DNA of 64,000 nucleotides from an uncultured Aliiroseovarius sp. (GTDB taxonomy: Bacteria > Pseudomonadota > Alphaproteobacteria > Rhodobacterales > Rhodobacteraceae): the NCBI RefSeq assembly GCF_947492455.1, contig NZ_CANLNB010000003.1, positions 62,001 through 126,000 of the forward strand. Direction: 5' to 3'. The notes beneath the pieces were generated by a model. It was not told where the DNA came from. It was given only the letters and a program-made list of their open reading frames with translations, and did not search any database. The first letter of the stretch is position 1, and every line of letters starts with the position of its first letter. This document shows, in pieces, positions 44,901 through 54,218 of the stretch. The position numbers and the translations under genes are program-made.

Positions 44901-45872
44901 CTAGTCGTTCGGCCCCATCGTGACCACGACCTTGCCGGTGGACTTGCGGCTGCGCAGAAGCTCCAGCGCGTCCTCGGCTTGGTCCAGCGGCAGGGTGTGG
45001 CTGACATGCGGTTGGATCTTGCCGTCCGCATACCAGTCCAGAAGCTGGCGCAGGCTGTCGGTCAGCACCTCGGGTTTGAACTTCAGATAGCCACCCCAAT
45101 AAAGGCCAATGGCCGTGATGTTCTTCACCAGCATGTGGTTCGGCTTCAGGTTCGGCATGTCGCCCGAGGCAAAGCCGATATACAGGAACCGCCCGTCCGG
45201 GTTGGTGGCGCGAAAGGCGGCCTCGCCCTGTTCGCCGCCCACGGCATCATAGACCACATCTGCCCCACCAAGCGCTTTCACGACCTCGCGGATGTCCTCA
45301 GAAGTGCTGTCAATCACATGGTCTGCGCCCGCAGTTTTGCAGATCTCAAGCTTATCTGCCCCGCGCGCACAGGCGATGACGCGTGCGCCCATCACCTTGC
45401 CAATCTCGACAGCCGTAAGGCCCACGCCGCCAGCAGCACCAAGTACCAGCAGGGTCTCGCCGGGTTGAAGCTGGGCTTTGTAGTCCAGCGCGACGTGGCT
45501 GGTGCCATAGGCGATCTGGAAGGCAGCGGCGTCTTCAAAGCTCATGTTGTCGGGCAGGGGAAGGCAGCGATCAGCGGGAAATACGCCCTCGTCGGCCAGC
45601 CCGTCTTTGCCGGAGAACACCACAACCCGTGTGCCAACGGCGGGGCCATCCGTGTCGGGCCCAAGCTCGGTCACAATGCCCGCAGGCTCCATTCCAAGCG
45701 AAAACGGGACCGTTGGCGTGTCCTGATAGCTGCCTTTGGTCATCAGAAGGTCGGCAAAATTCAAGCCACAGGCGCGGATGTCCACGCGGGCTTGACCCTG
45801 TTCGATGGGCAAGGGCTGTTGGTCGGTCAATGCTGGGCGTTTGCCAAGTTCGGTCACGCGGAATGTTTTCAT
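44901..45872 (-). CDS. Zinc-less MDR-family quinone oxidoreductase
   Basis: The 323-residue NADPH-dependent enzyme has the MDR layout: RACGLNFADLLMTKGSY early, GMEPAGIVTELGP, and the nucleotide site LVLGAAGGVGLTAVEI at about 147-162. It lacks the catalytic zinc cysteines of alcohol dehydrogenases, so it is of the quinone or enone reductase class. The substrate is not readable. The start is ATG at 45872 behind AGGAGG. The 297 bases upstream to the XRE gene hold no gene I can see. Confidence 0.85.
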   Translation of the reverse strand: MKTFRVTELGKRPALTDQQPLPIEQGQARVDIRACGLNFADLLMTKGSYQDTPTVPFSLGMEPAGIVTELGPDTDGPAVGTRVVVFSGKDGLADEGVFPADRCLPLPDNMSFEDAAAFQIAYGTSHVALDYKAQLQPGETLLVLGAAGGVGLTAVEIGKVMGARVIACARGADKLEICKTAGADHVIDSTSEDIREVVKALGGADVVYDAVGGEQGEAAFRATNPDGRFLYIGFASGDMPNLKPNHMLVKNITAIGLYWGGYLKFKPEVLTDSLRQLLDWYADGKIQPHVSHTLPLDQAEDALELLRSRKSTGKVVVTMGPND

Positions 45873-46169
45873 GGGGCCTCCTACGTGTGATGTAGCGCGG
45901 TGATCTGGAAAAATCGAGAGGGTCGCGCCCCAACTTCTGCCAAAGCCGATTTACGGGTTAAATTGCAATGCTTTGTTGAATGTGTTAGACATCCTATGCG
46001 CGTAGGTTTCGCGGGATTTCACCCGCAGGGGTAGTGAGGTGCTTCTTGTCCTCGCCGTCCCGTCAGATCTCATGTGCTCGATAGTGTCTTTAGTCATTCG
46101 CCCGTGCGGCGACTGATGCGTAGGAAGTAGGTAGGGCTGCATTGCAGCTTGTTAACGAGGAGTTGTTGG

Positions 46170-46538
46170 ATGAAGCATCCTGTGGATATCCATGTAGGCA
46201 AACGAGTACGCCATCGGCGTTGGATGGTGGGTATGACCCAACATCAACTGGCCGAGAAAGTCGGGATTAAGTTCCAGCAAATTCAGAAATACGAGACCGG
46301 CATGAACCGCGTATCTGCGTCTCGGCTTTGGGATATGGCAGCAGCGTTGAACGTCCCTGTCAGCTTTTTCTTCGAAGGTTTGGAAAGCCACGCGCAAGAT
46401 ATGAATGGAAGCGCAGCGCCAAGTGATATCCTTGCGGATAAGGAAGCGTTGGAACTGGTGCGCAGCTATTACGCCATTCCGGAAAACCAACGTCGACGCT
46501 TGTTCGAATTGGCGCGTGTCCTGTCGGACGTCGCCTGA
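46170..46538 (+). CDS. XRE-family (HTH_3) transcriptional regulator
   Basis: The 122-residue protein has an XRE helix-turn-helix at about residues 12-66 (MTQHQLAEKVGIKFQQIQKY) followed by FFFEGL and a C-terminal helical part. This short SinR-like form is common in Rhodobacteraceae and often regulates growth-phase genes; the target here is unknown. The start is ATG at 46170 with GAGGAG just upstream. It is followed by the phosphatase gene 59 bases later. Confidence 0.85.
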   Translation: MKHPVDIHVGKRVRHRRWMVGMTQHQLAEKVGIKFQQIQKYETGMNRVSASRLWDMAAALNVPVSFFFEGLESHAQDMNGSAAPSDILADKEALELVRSYYAIPENQRRRLFELARVLSDVA

Positions 46539-46597
46539 CGCTTGACCTAACTTGGGCATCGCTGCTACCGCGCTTATGAAAGCAAGAGGGATCGGCG

Positions 46598-47401
46598 ATG
46601 CAGACGTTGGACGCAAACACTCAAACTGACCTTATTCGTGTCGCGAACGCATTGGCGGACGCGGCGCGCGAGGCTGTGCTTCCTTACTTTCGATCCACGG
46701 ACCTGACTGCGGACAACAAGCTGTCCGAAGGGTTTGATCCCGTGACCGAAGGGGATCGCGCGGCCGAGAAAGCCATGCGCGCCCTTTTGGCAGAGCTGCG
46801 CCCCGAGGACGGAATTTTTGGCGAAGAGTTTGGCGCGAAAGACGGAACCAGCGGCCTGACATGGGTGTTGGACCCGATCGACGGCACACGCGGTTTTCTG
46901 TCCGGCACGCCCACATGGGGTGTGCTGATCGCAGTAGGTCCCGAGTCCGGCCCGGCTTTGGGTGTTATTGATCAGCCTTACATTAAAGAGCGCTTTCTGG
47001 GTGGCTTCGGCGAGGCCTGGGTTGAAGGCCCAATGGGGAAGCGCGATCTGAAAACACGCACGACCGGTGACCTATCAGATGCGATCCTGTTCACGACCTT
47101 CCCGGAAGTCGGCACCACCGAAGAAGCCGAGGCATTTCATGCCGTGGCGCGCCAAGCCAAGCTGACACGGTATGGCATGGATTGCTACGCCTATGGTCTG
47201 GTTGCTGCGGGGCAGGTCGACATGGTGATTGAGGCGGGTCTGCAATCCTACGACGTCCAAGCCCCAATCGCGGTGATCGAGGCCGCGGGCGGGATCGTGA
47301 CCGACTGGCAAGGCAAACCGGTCCATCAGGGTGGCCGTGTTGTGGCCGCCGCGAACGCAGACCTCCACGCACAAGCTCTGGAAATTCTGTCGAAGGTCTG
47401 A
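46598..47401 (+). CDS. hisN: HisN-like inositol-monophosphatase-family phosphatase
   Basis: The 267-residue lithium-sensitive phosphatase family protein has the metal residues in GEEFG, DPIDGTRGFLSG and the C-terminal YDVQAPIAVIEAAGG. GTRGF rather than GTxNF is the mark of the HisN histidinol-phosphatase group, which would give the last phosphatase step of histidine synthesis. CysQ- or SuhB-type activity is not excluded by sequence alone. No other his gene is nearby. It converges on guaD with three bases between them. Confidence 0.78.
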   Translation: MQTLDANTQTDLIRVANALADAAREAVLPYFRSTDLTADNKLSEGFDPVTEGDRAAEKAMRALLAELRPEDGIFGEEFGAKDGTSGLTWVLDPIDGTRGFLSGTPTWGVLIAVGPESGPALGVIDQPYIKERFLGGFGEAWVEGPMGKRDLKTRTTGDLSDAILFTTFPEVGTTEEAEAFHAVARQAKLTRYGMDCYAYGLVAAGQVDMVIEAGLQSYDVQAPIAVIEAAGGIVTDWQGKPVHQGGRVVAAANADLHAQALEILSKV

Positions 47402-47404
47402 GCC

Positions 47405-48688
47405 CTATTTGATCTTCCGGCCCCCGGCCCAACCCGCCGAAATCGCCCGATCATCCCCCATCATGATGGTGGGGAAGATCGCTTCCCAGATGGTCTCGGC
47501 CCGCGCGGCGCGCTGGGCGATGGCGGGCGTTGATGCCAGATCAACTGCAATGATGTCGGCCTCGTACCCCGGGGCCAGACGCCCGATTTTGTCGTCCAGA
47601 TGGATCGACGCGGCGGAGCCTGCGGTCGCCAGCCACCACAACTGTGCTGGGTGCAGCGCGGTGCCAGAGAGTTGCCCAACCTCATAGGCCGCCGCCATCG
47701 TCCGTAGCATCGAGAAACTGGACCCGCCGCCCGTGTCCGATGCCAGCCCGATCCGGTGGCCCTGCGCCATCAAGCCCTGCATGTCAAAGAGCCCCGACCC
47801 GATGAACATGTTGGACGTCGGGCAGTGGATCAAACTCGCCTCAAGCTCGGTGATCCGGTCCCGCTCGCGTTCCGTCAGGTGGATCGCGTGGCCCAATAGG
47901 GCACCTTTGCCCACCAAGCCGAACTTCTCGTACACATCCAGATAGTCGCGGGCATCGGGGAAGAGGTCCGCGACCCATGCGATTTCCTCGTGCTGTTCAC
48001 TGATATGGGTCTGCATCAGAAGCTCGGGATGCTCGGACCAGAGTGCCCCCAAGGCTTGCAGCTGCTCGGGGGTCGAGGTCGGGGCGAAGCGCGGCGTAAT
48101 CACGTAGGACAGCCGGTCCTGCCCGTGCCAGCGGTTCAGCAAGGCTTTGCTGTCGTCATAAGCGGATTGCGCCGTGTCGCGCAGCGTGTCGGGTGCGTTG
48201 CGATCCATACAGGTCTTGCCTCCTAACGCCCGCAATCCACGCGTCTGCGCCGCCGTGAAATAGGCGTCCACGCTTTCCGGGTGAATGGTGCAATAGCTGA
48301 CGGTCGTGGTAGTGCCCGCTGCGGTCACAAGGTCGAAATAGGTCTCGGCGATTTGGGTGGCGTGGCCCGCGTCGCCAAACCGGCTTTCCTCGGGAAAGGT
48401 ATAGCTGTTCAGCCAGTCGATCAGCCGTTTGCCCCACGACGCAATGATGGCAGTCTGCGGGTAGTGCACATGGGTGTCGACGAAGCCGGGCGACAGTAGC
48501 GCATCGCCCATGTCGGTCACGCCCGCCTCGGGATGCTGGGCGCGCAGGGCGTCTGCCTCGCCCACCTCGGCAATCACACCGTCTTGCATCAGAACCGCGC
48601 CACGCCGGATATGGGTGGCCGCGTCCTCGGGACGCCCCTCGAACGGGTTGGTGTTGAATTGCAGAACCTGTCCCAGAAGCAGTTCCAT
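47405..48688 (-). CDS. guaD: Guanine deaminase
   Basis: The 427-residue amidohydrolase converts guanine to xanthine. Zinc ligands are in GFVDTHVHYPQ, QTHISEQ and GHAIHL, and the catalytic Asp is in LASDTGGGSSFS. The early ATHIRRGAVLMQDGVIAEVG region and the FPEE loop fit GuaD. The start is ATG at 48688 behind AGGAGG. It is divergent from mgtE and converges on the hisN-like gene. Xanthine dehydrogenase genes are not seen here. Confidence 0.92.
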   Translation of the reverse strand: MELLLGQVLQFNTNPFEGRPEDAATHIRRGAVLMQDGVIAEVGEADALRAQHPEAGVTDMGDALLSPGFVDTHVHYPQTAIIASWGKRLIDWLNSYTFPEESRFGDAGHATQIAETYFDLVTAAGTTTTVSYCTIHPESVDAYFTAAQTRGLRALGGKTCMDRNAPDTLRDTAQSAYDDSKALLNRWHGQDRLSYVITPRFAPTSTPEQLQALGALWSEHPELLMQTHISEQHEEIAWVADLFPDARDYLDVYEKFGLVGKGALLGHAIHLTERERDRITELEASLIHCPTSNMFIGSGLFDMQGLMAQGHRIGLASDTGGGSSFSMLRTMAAAYEVGQLSGTALHPAQLWWLATAGSAASIHLDDKIGRLAPGYEADIIAVDLASTPAIAQRAARAETIWEAIFPTIMMGDDRAISAGWAGGRKIK

Positions 48689-48815
48689 GAGGACCTCCTT
48701 GATCGCCGTCGTTCACGGTAGGCTGCGAAATTCACCTGTTCAATGTCTTTCTGCCGGTTCACTTGCCCGCCTGTCTGCCCTATGGTCGGGCCAAACAGCG
48801 GACGGAGGGCGCGCG

Positions 48816-50201
48816 ATGCTGGATGATCAATATATCGACGACACGCCCGAAGAAGGTGACTACGAGCTAGACCGCGAAACCTTTGGCCCCGTGCGCGATG
48901 CGCTGGAAGCCGAGGATGCGCTTGCGCTTCAGGCCCTTCTGGAACCACTGCACGCCGCTGACATCGCCGACCTTGTAGAACAGCTACCTGACGATGATCG
49001 CGACACGTTCGTGCGCCTGTACGGGACCGAGTTCGACGGCGAGGTCCTGTCCGAACTGGACGAAGGCCTGCGCGAAGACGTGGTCGGAGCGATGGAGCCC
49101 GCCGTTCTGGCCGAAGCCGTGCGTGATCTGGAAACTGACGATGTTGTCGACCTGATCGAAGACCTCGACGATCCGCAGACCGAGGCCGTTCTGGACGCGC
49201 TGGACGACGATGACCGGGTCGTGGTCGAGCAGTCGCTGTCGTATCCCGAGGAGTCCGCTGGTCGCTTGATGCAGCGCGAGCTGGTCGTGGCGCCGGATCA
49301 TTGGAACGTGGGGCAGACGATTGATTTCCTGCGGTCTCAGGATGATCTGCCCGAGCAGTTCTATCACGTCATTCTGGTTGATCCGCGGATGCGCCCGACC
49401 GGCTATGTCACCTTGGGCCGTCTGATGGGCAGTGCGCGCGAGGTGCTTATGACCTCGCTGACTGAAGACAGCTTCCGCACCATTCCAGTGATGCAGGACG
49501 AGGGCGAGGTTGCCTATGCCTTCAACCAGTACCACCTGATTTCGGCCCCTGTCGTGGACGCGGATGACCGTCTGGTTGGTGTAATTACCATCGACGACGC
49601 GATGGTCATTCTTGATGAAGAACACGAAGAAGACATCCTGCGTCTGGCCGGTGTGGGCGAGGAAAGCTCGCTGTCTGACAAGATCGTGGAAACCACCAAG
49701 CGCCGCTTCCCGTGGCTTGCCGTGAACCTTGTGACGTCGATCCTGGCGTCGCTGGTCATCGCGCAGTTCGATGCTGTGATTGCTCAGTTCGTGGCGCTGG
49801 CGGTGCTGATGCCCATCGTCGCCTCGATGGGCGGCAACGCAGGTACGCAATCGCTGACCGTTGCCGTGCGTGCGATTGCCACCAAAGACCTGACATCCGC
49901 CAACTTGTGGCGCGTGATCTGGCGTGAGGCGGCTGTGGGGCTGGTCAACGGGGTCATCTTTGCGGTGGTCATGGGGATCGTAGGCGTCATCTGGTTTGGC
50001 ACGCCGCTTCTGGGTGTCGTGATCGGTGTGGCGATGGTCGTGAACCTTGTGATCGCAGGGCTGGCAGGCGTTATCATTCCGGTGGTGCTGGACCGAATGG
50101 ACATTGACCCGGCACTGGCCTCGGGCGCGTTCGTGACTACGGTAACGGATGTCGTGGGCTTCTTCGCCTTCCTTGGTCTTGCCGCTGTAATGCTGATCTG
50201 A
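48816..50201 (+). CDS. mgtE: MgtE-family magnesium transporter
   Basis: The 461-residue channel has the acidic MgtE N-domain (about residues 25-135, with ADIADLVEQLPDDDRDTFVRL), two CBS domains (about 140-265, magnesium sensors) and a membrane part of five spans (about 290-461) with VASMGGNAGTQSL and DPALASGAFVTTVTDVVGFF, the pore signatures. Closure by bound magnesium is known for the family. The start is ATG at 48816 after GGAGGG; the open frame further upstream overlaps guaD and is not MgtE. I see no M-box in the 127-base gap before it. Confidence 0.95.
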   Translation: MLDDQYIDDTPEEGDYELDRETFGPVRDALEAEDALALQALLEPLHAADIADLVEQLPDDDRDTFVRLYGTEFDGEVLSELDEGLREDVVGAMEPAVLAEAVRDLETDDVVDLIEDLDDPQTEAVLDALDDDDRVVVEQSLSYPEESAGRLMQRELVVAPDHWNVGQTIDFLRSQDDLPEQFYHVILVDPRMRPTGYVTLGRLMGSAREVLMTSLTEDSFRTIPVMQDEGEVAYAFNQYHLISAPVVDADDRLVGVITIDDAMVILDEEHEEDILRLAGVGEESSLSDKIVETTKRRFPWLAVNLVTSILASLVIAQFDAVIAQFVALAVLMPIVASMGGNAGTQSLTVAVRAIATKDLTSANLWRVIWREAAVGLVNGVIFAVVMGIVGVIWFGTPLLGVVIGVAMVVNLVIAGLAGVIIPVVLDRMDIDPALASGAFVTTVTDVVGFFAFLGLAAVMLI

Positions 50202-50222
50202 CGACCCTGACTGGATTTCGAC

Positions 50223-50783
50223 ATGACCGACCTGACCGCCGTGAAAGCGGCTGCCCGTAAAGCTGCCTTTGCTCGTCGCAAGGAAGCGCATTCCGAAGCA
50301 CGCTCGGCGCTGGGCGTGGCGCATCTGATTTCGGTTTTGAGTGACCACAAGGGCAAGGCGATGGCGGGCTATATGCCGATCCGGACCGAGATCAATCCGC
50401 TGCCCGCAATGGCGGCGATGGCCGCATGGTCGACCATTGGCGTGCCGTATATCACGGGCGCTGGGCAGCCTCTGAAGTTTGCGAACTGGCGTCCGGACAG
50501 CGACATGGTGGACGGCCCCTTTGGGGCTCAAGTCCCGGCTGAACTTGAGTTCATCACGCCCGAGGTGGTGGTGGTTCCGCTGGTGGCCTTCGACCGCAAC
50601 GGTGGACGTCTGGGCTATGGCGGCGGTTTCTATGATCGCACGCTGGAAGGGCTGCGGGCCGAGCGCCCGACGCTGGCCATCGGCTATGCCTATAGCGCGC
50701 AAGAGGCCGAGGGGTTGCCGCTGGAACCCACGGATCAGCCGCTTGATGCGATTGTGACGGACGAGGGCGTCACCTGGTTTTAG
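50223..50783 (+). CDS. 5-formyltetrahydrofolate cyclo-ligase
   Basis: The 186-residue enzyme makes 5,10-methenyltetrahydrofolate from 5-formyl-THF with ATP. The key block is GYGGGFYDRTLEGLR, with VVVPLVAFDRNGGRLG before it. It follows mgtE by 21 bases, so it is probably cotranscribed. A 6S RNA gene often precedes this gene, but mgtE takes that position here. A hairpin repeat starts directly after its stop. Confidence 0.9.
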   Translation: MTDLTAVKAAARKAAFARRKEAHSEARSALGVAHLISVLSDHKGKAMAGYMPIRTEINPLPAMAAMAAWSTIGVPYITGAGQPLKFANWRPDSDMVDGPFGAQVPAELEFITPEVVVVPLVAFDRNGGRLGYGGGFYDRTLEGLRAERPTLAIGYAYSAQEAEGLPLEPTDQPLDAIVTDEGVTWF

Positions 50784-50870
50784 GGCTCACTTCGTGAGCC
50801 TGTAGGGGCTTTGCCCCCGTGCGAAAGCCAGGGCTTTCACACTCCCCCAGGATATTGGTGACAAGAAAAT
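50784..50870 (-). repeat. Modular hairpin repeat, copy F
   Basis: It begins at the cyclo-ligase stop with GGCTCAC-ttc-GTGAGCC (50784-50800), then GGGGC-ttt-GCCCC (50805-50817), GAAAGC-cagg-GCTTTC (50822-50839), CCCCCAGGATATT and GTGACAAGAAAA (50859-50869). On the minus strand this is the same order as copy B. Confidence 0.8.
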
Positions 50871-50959
50871 GCGGGTTTGGTGAGTGCTGCGGGAAAGCCG
50901 TGCGTGGATTGGTGCGGGTCCTCTTGCCCTTGGGGCGAAAGCCGCCTAGGGCTAGTCTC

Positions 50960-51784
50960 ATGAAAATACTCTTTCTTGGCGACATCATGGGGCGTGCTGG
51001 ACGGCGCGCGGTAACTGAGCGGCTGAAGACGCTGCGGAATGACTGGAAGCTCGACTTCGTTGTGGCGAATGGCGAAAACGCCACCAGTGGGCATGGGCTG
51101 AATGCGGGCCACGCAAAATTGCTGCTGGATGCGGGCGTGGATGTGATCACCCTTGGCGATCACGCGTTTGACCAGCGAGATATGCTGACCTTTTGCGAAC
51201 AGGAAAAGCGCATCATCCGCCCGTTGAACTATGCCAAGGAATGCCCCGGTGTGGGCGCGCGGATTTTTGCGGATGCGCGTGGGCGCAAGATCTTGGTCAC
51301 GCAGGTGCTGGGTCAGGTCTTCATGAAACGCGCCTATGACGATCCGTTTTCGGCCGTTGATCTGGTTCTTAAGCGGCACACGCTTGGCGGTGCCGTGCAG
51401 GCGTCTTTGGTCGACATCCATTGCGAAGCCACGTCCGAGAAGATGGCCATCGGCCATTGGTGTGACGGGCGCGCCAGTGTTGTTGTGGGGACGCATACCC
51501 ACGTCCCGACCGGTGACGCACAAATCCTGACCAAAGGTACGGCGTTCATGGCGGATGCGGGGATGTGTGGCGACTATAACAGCGTGATCGGCATGCAGAA
51601 GGAAGAGCCCATGCGCCGCTTCGTGACGGGCATGGCCAAGGGGCGTTTTACTCCGGCCGAGGGCGAAGCCACGCTGTCGGGCCTGTATGTCGAGACCGAT
51701 GACCGTACCGGCAAGGCCACGAAGGTTCAGATGGTGCGAAACGGGGGGCGGCTGACGCAATCCTCGCCCTTGGACGCTGTCTGA
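50960..51784 (+). CDS. YmdB-like metallophosphoesterase (TIGR00282 type)
   Basis: The 274-residue protein has binuclear metal sites: LFLGDIMGRAGRRAV at the start, ANGENATSGHGL, ITLGDHAFDQRD, and GTHTHVPTGDAQ later. In Bacillus YmdB is a 2',3'- or 3',5'-cyclic nucleotide phosphodiesterase; the activity here is not known. The ATG at 50960 is the start; upstream sequence is partly repeat copy F. It follows the cyclo-ligase gene, an arrangement known from many proteobacteria. Confidence 0.9.
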   Translation: MKILFLGDIMGRAGRRAVTERLKTLRNDWKLDFVVANGENATSGHGLNAGHAKLLLDAGVDVITLGDHAFDQRDMLTFCEQEKRIIRPLNYAKECPGVGARIFADARGRKILVTQVLGQVFMKRAYDDPFSAVDLVLKRHTLGGAVQASLVDIHCEATSEKMAIGHWCDGRASVVVGTHTHVPTGDAQILTKGTAFMADAGMCGDYNSVIGMQKEEPMRRFVTGMAKGRFTPAEGEATLSGLYVETDDRTGKATKVQMVRNGGRLTQSSPLDAV

Positions 51785-51878
51785 CGCGCGGCCTAATTCT
51801 ACCCGACCGCAAAACCGTGCTTGCCCATGACCCATGTGCAGGGCAAAACTGGTCCAAGCGTTTAAACGGGGACAATGC

Positions 51879-53657
51879 ATGGGTTTATTCGAGTTCAGCG
51901 CCACCACGCAGGCGGTGATTGCCCTGATGACAGTGGGCGGAATGTTCATTCTGTTCCTGCGCGAAAGCTTCCCGACTGAAGTCGTCGCCATCGGCGGTGT
52001 CTCGTTCATGCTTTTTATGGGCATTCTGGATTACAACAGCGCGCTCGAGGTGCTGTCGAACCCCGCCCCATGGACCATCGCGGCGATGTTCATCGTGATG
52101 GGCGCTCTGGTGCGCACCGGCGCGTTGCAATGGTTTACCCAGATTGCCGAAAAGAAGGCCGAACACAGCCCTGCGATGGCTTTGGCCGCGCTGATGGGCT
52201 TTGTCGTGATCTCGTCCGCGGTGGTGTCGAACACGCCGGTGGTGGTCGTGATGATCCCGGTCTTTATCCAGTTGGCCAAGAAGATTGGGCAATCAGCCTC
52301 GAAACTGCTCATCCCGCTGAGCTATGGCGCCATTCTGGGCGGCACGCTGACGCTGATCGGCACCTCGACCAACTTGCTGGTCGATGGTGTGGCGCGCGAT
52401 GGCGGGCTGGAGCCGTTTACGATTTTCGAAGTCACCCCCTTGGGCATTGTTCTTGTGGCCTGGGGCATGATTTACCTGCGCTTCATCGCGCCAAGGATCC
52501 TGCCGGATCGTGACAGCATGGCCACGCTGTTGACGGACAGATCCCGCAAGAAATTCTTTTCCGAGGCTGTGATTCCGCCGGAGTCCAACCTGATCGGACG
52601 CGAGGTGAACGGGGTGCAACTGTTCAAGCGCCAAGGTGTGCGGCTGGTGGACGTTGTGCGCGGCGATACCTCGTTGCGGCGCAATCTTGACGGAGTAACG
52701 CTTCAGGTCGGTGACCGCGTGGTGCTGCGGACGGCGATGACCGAGCTGTTGAGTCTTCAGCGCGACAAAAGCCTGAAGCGTGTGGATCAGGTTTCGGCGG
52801 TGGAAACGACCACGGTTGAAGTGCTGATTTCGCCCGACTGTAAAATGGTGGGAAAGCAGCTGGGCAAGATGCGCCTGCGTCGCCGCTATGGTGTCTATCC
52901 GCTGGCGGTGCACCGCAAGAACCAGAATATCGGACGTCAGCTGGACGATCTGGTGGTGCGTGTGGGGGATACGCTGCTGTTGGAAGGTGCGCCTGAAGAC
53001 ATTCAGCGTCTGGCGCAAGATATGGATCTTGTCGACGTCTCTGCCCCGTCTGATCGCGAGTATCGTCGGGGCCATGCGCCCGTCGCCGTGGCCGCGCTGA
53101 TCGGGCTTGTGGCTTTGGCGGGCTTCGGCGTTGCGCCGATTTTCCTCTTGGCCGTCTTGGCGGTGGCCGTCGTTCTTCTGACCCGCTGCATTGACGCGGA
53201 CGAGGCGTTCGGGGCCGTGGATGGCCGCCTGTTGGTGCTGATCTTCTCGATGCTAGGGATCGGCGCGGCGCTTGAGAATTCGGGCGCAGTGGCGCTGATT
53301 GCGGAAGGCATCGCGCCGCTTCTGGGTAAGCTGCCGCCTTTCCTGATCGTCTGGGCGATTTACCTGCTGACCTCGGTTCTGACCGAGCTTGTGTCGAACA
53401 ACGCCGTGGCCGTGGTGGTGACCCCGATCGCCATCGGGCTAGCGACTGCGCTGGGTTTAGATCCGCGCCCGCTGGTGGTGGCGGTGATGGTGGCAGCTTC
53501 GGCCAGTTTTGCGACACCGATTGGCTATCAGACCAACACGCTGGTCTATGGTCCGGGGGGCTACAAGTTCTCGGATTTCCTGAAGGTGGGGATCCCGCTG
53601 AACCTGTCGGTGGGCATTCTGGCCTCGGCGCTGATCCCTTTCATCTGGCCGCTGTAA
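51879..53657 (+). CDS. SLC13-family permease with RCK/TrkA-C domains
   Basis: The 592-residue inner-membrane transporter has a first membrane half (about residues 5-210), a soluble insert of two TrkA-C domains (about 215-390, for example NLIGREVNGVQLFKRQGVRLV) and a second half (about 415-590) with ELVSNNAVAVVVTPIAIG. The NNAVAVVV and STNLLVDGVARD motifs fit the divalent anion:sodium symporter family; sulfate or carboxylates are likely. The start is ATG at 51879 with GGGGAC upstream. A GTG start for the unknown gene follows at once. Confidence 0.86.
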   Translation: MGLFEFSATTQAVIALMTVGGMFILFLRESFPTEVVAIGGVSFMLFMGILDYNSALEVLSNPAPWTIAAMFIVMGALVRTGALQWFTQIAEKKAEHSPAMALAALMGFVVISSAVVSNTPVVVVMIPVFIQLAKKIGQSASKLLIPLSYGAILGGTLTLIGTSTNLLVDGVARDGGLEPFTIFEVTPLGIVLVAWGMIYLRFIAPRILPDRDSMATLLTDRSRKKFFSEAVIPPESNLIGREVNGVQLFKRQGVRLVDVVRGDTSLRRNLDGVTLQVGDRVVLRTAMTELLSLQRDKSLKRVDQVSAVETTTVEVLISPDCKMVGKQLGKMRLRRRYGVYPLAVHRKNQNIGRQLDDLVVRVGDTLLLEGAPEDIQRLAQDMDLVDVSAPSDREYRRGHAPVAVAALIGLVALAGFGVAPIFLLAVLAVAVVLLTRCIDADEAFGAVDGRLLVLIFSMLGIGAALENSGAVALIAEGIAPLLGKLPPFLIVWAIYLLTSVLTELVSNNAVAVVVTPIAIGLATALGLDPRPLVVAVMVAASASFATPIGYQTNTLVYGPGGYKFSDFLKVGIPLNLSVGILASALIPFIWPL

Positions 53658-54218
53658 GTGGCGGCTGCCTTTCCAGAACGCGCGACCCTGCTGTTGCTAG
53701 GGCGTTGGGCGTTGAATTTCGATGTTGATGGGCCGGCGCAAGATTGGGCCGATCAGGTTTTGTCATGGGCGGCAGAGATTGAAGCGGGTGACTCGCATCA
53801 ACAGGTCGCCGCACGCGCCATCGAAAGCGGCGCGCTTTACACGCTCGCAGACCTGCCCAGCCCGGCCCATTGGGGCGAGATCTCGGACCTGATCCGGGAT
53901 GCCGCGCGGAATTTGCGTCTGACCTCTCCCGACGATCCTGACGAAGCCACGCGGTGGCTGGCGCGGGTGCATCTGGGGGATGTTCTTGCTGCCGAAGGCG
54001 ATGACTTCGACGCGCTAAAGAAGGTCTCGCGCCTGTGGTTTGACCACCAGACGCCGGATCTGCACCAGTTCTACCTGTTCAAACACGCGATCCGGGATGT
54101 GATGCGGGACGGGCAGCAGCCGCATATTCCTGGCCTATCCCGCGACAGTTGGCGCGATGATCTGGTCGCGGCGATCCACAAGTGGATGGACGAGGTGCCT
54201 GCGCCCAAGCTGCTATAG
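53658..54218 (+). CDS. Unknown soluble protein between two SLC13 permeases
   Basis: I do not recognise this 186-residue protein. It is mostly helical and acidic, without membrane spans or a signal peptide; Trp-rich helices stand out (GRWALNFDVDGPAQDWAD, DEATRWLARVHLGD, SRDSWRDDLVAAIHKWMDE). The start is GTG at 53658, the base after the permease stop, so it is translationally coupled to that permease. Its last six bases overlap the convergent permease gene. The base composition is normal for the window. Confidence 0.65.
   Translation: MAAAFPERATLLLLGRWALNFDVDGPAQDWADQVLSWAAEIEAGDSHQQVAARAIESGALYTLADLPSPAHWGEISDLIRDAARNLRLTSPDDPDEATRWLARVHLGDVLAAEGDDFDALKKVSRLWFDHQTPDLHQFYLFKHAIRDVMRDGQQPHIPGLSRDSWRDDLVAAIHKWMDEVPAPKLL

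Noticed and set aside
48689-48815. Magnesium riboswitch before mgtE
   Set aside because: The gap is only 127 bases and shows no M-box or ykkC-like elements.
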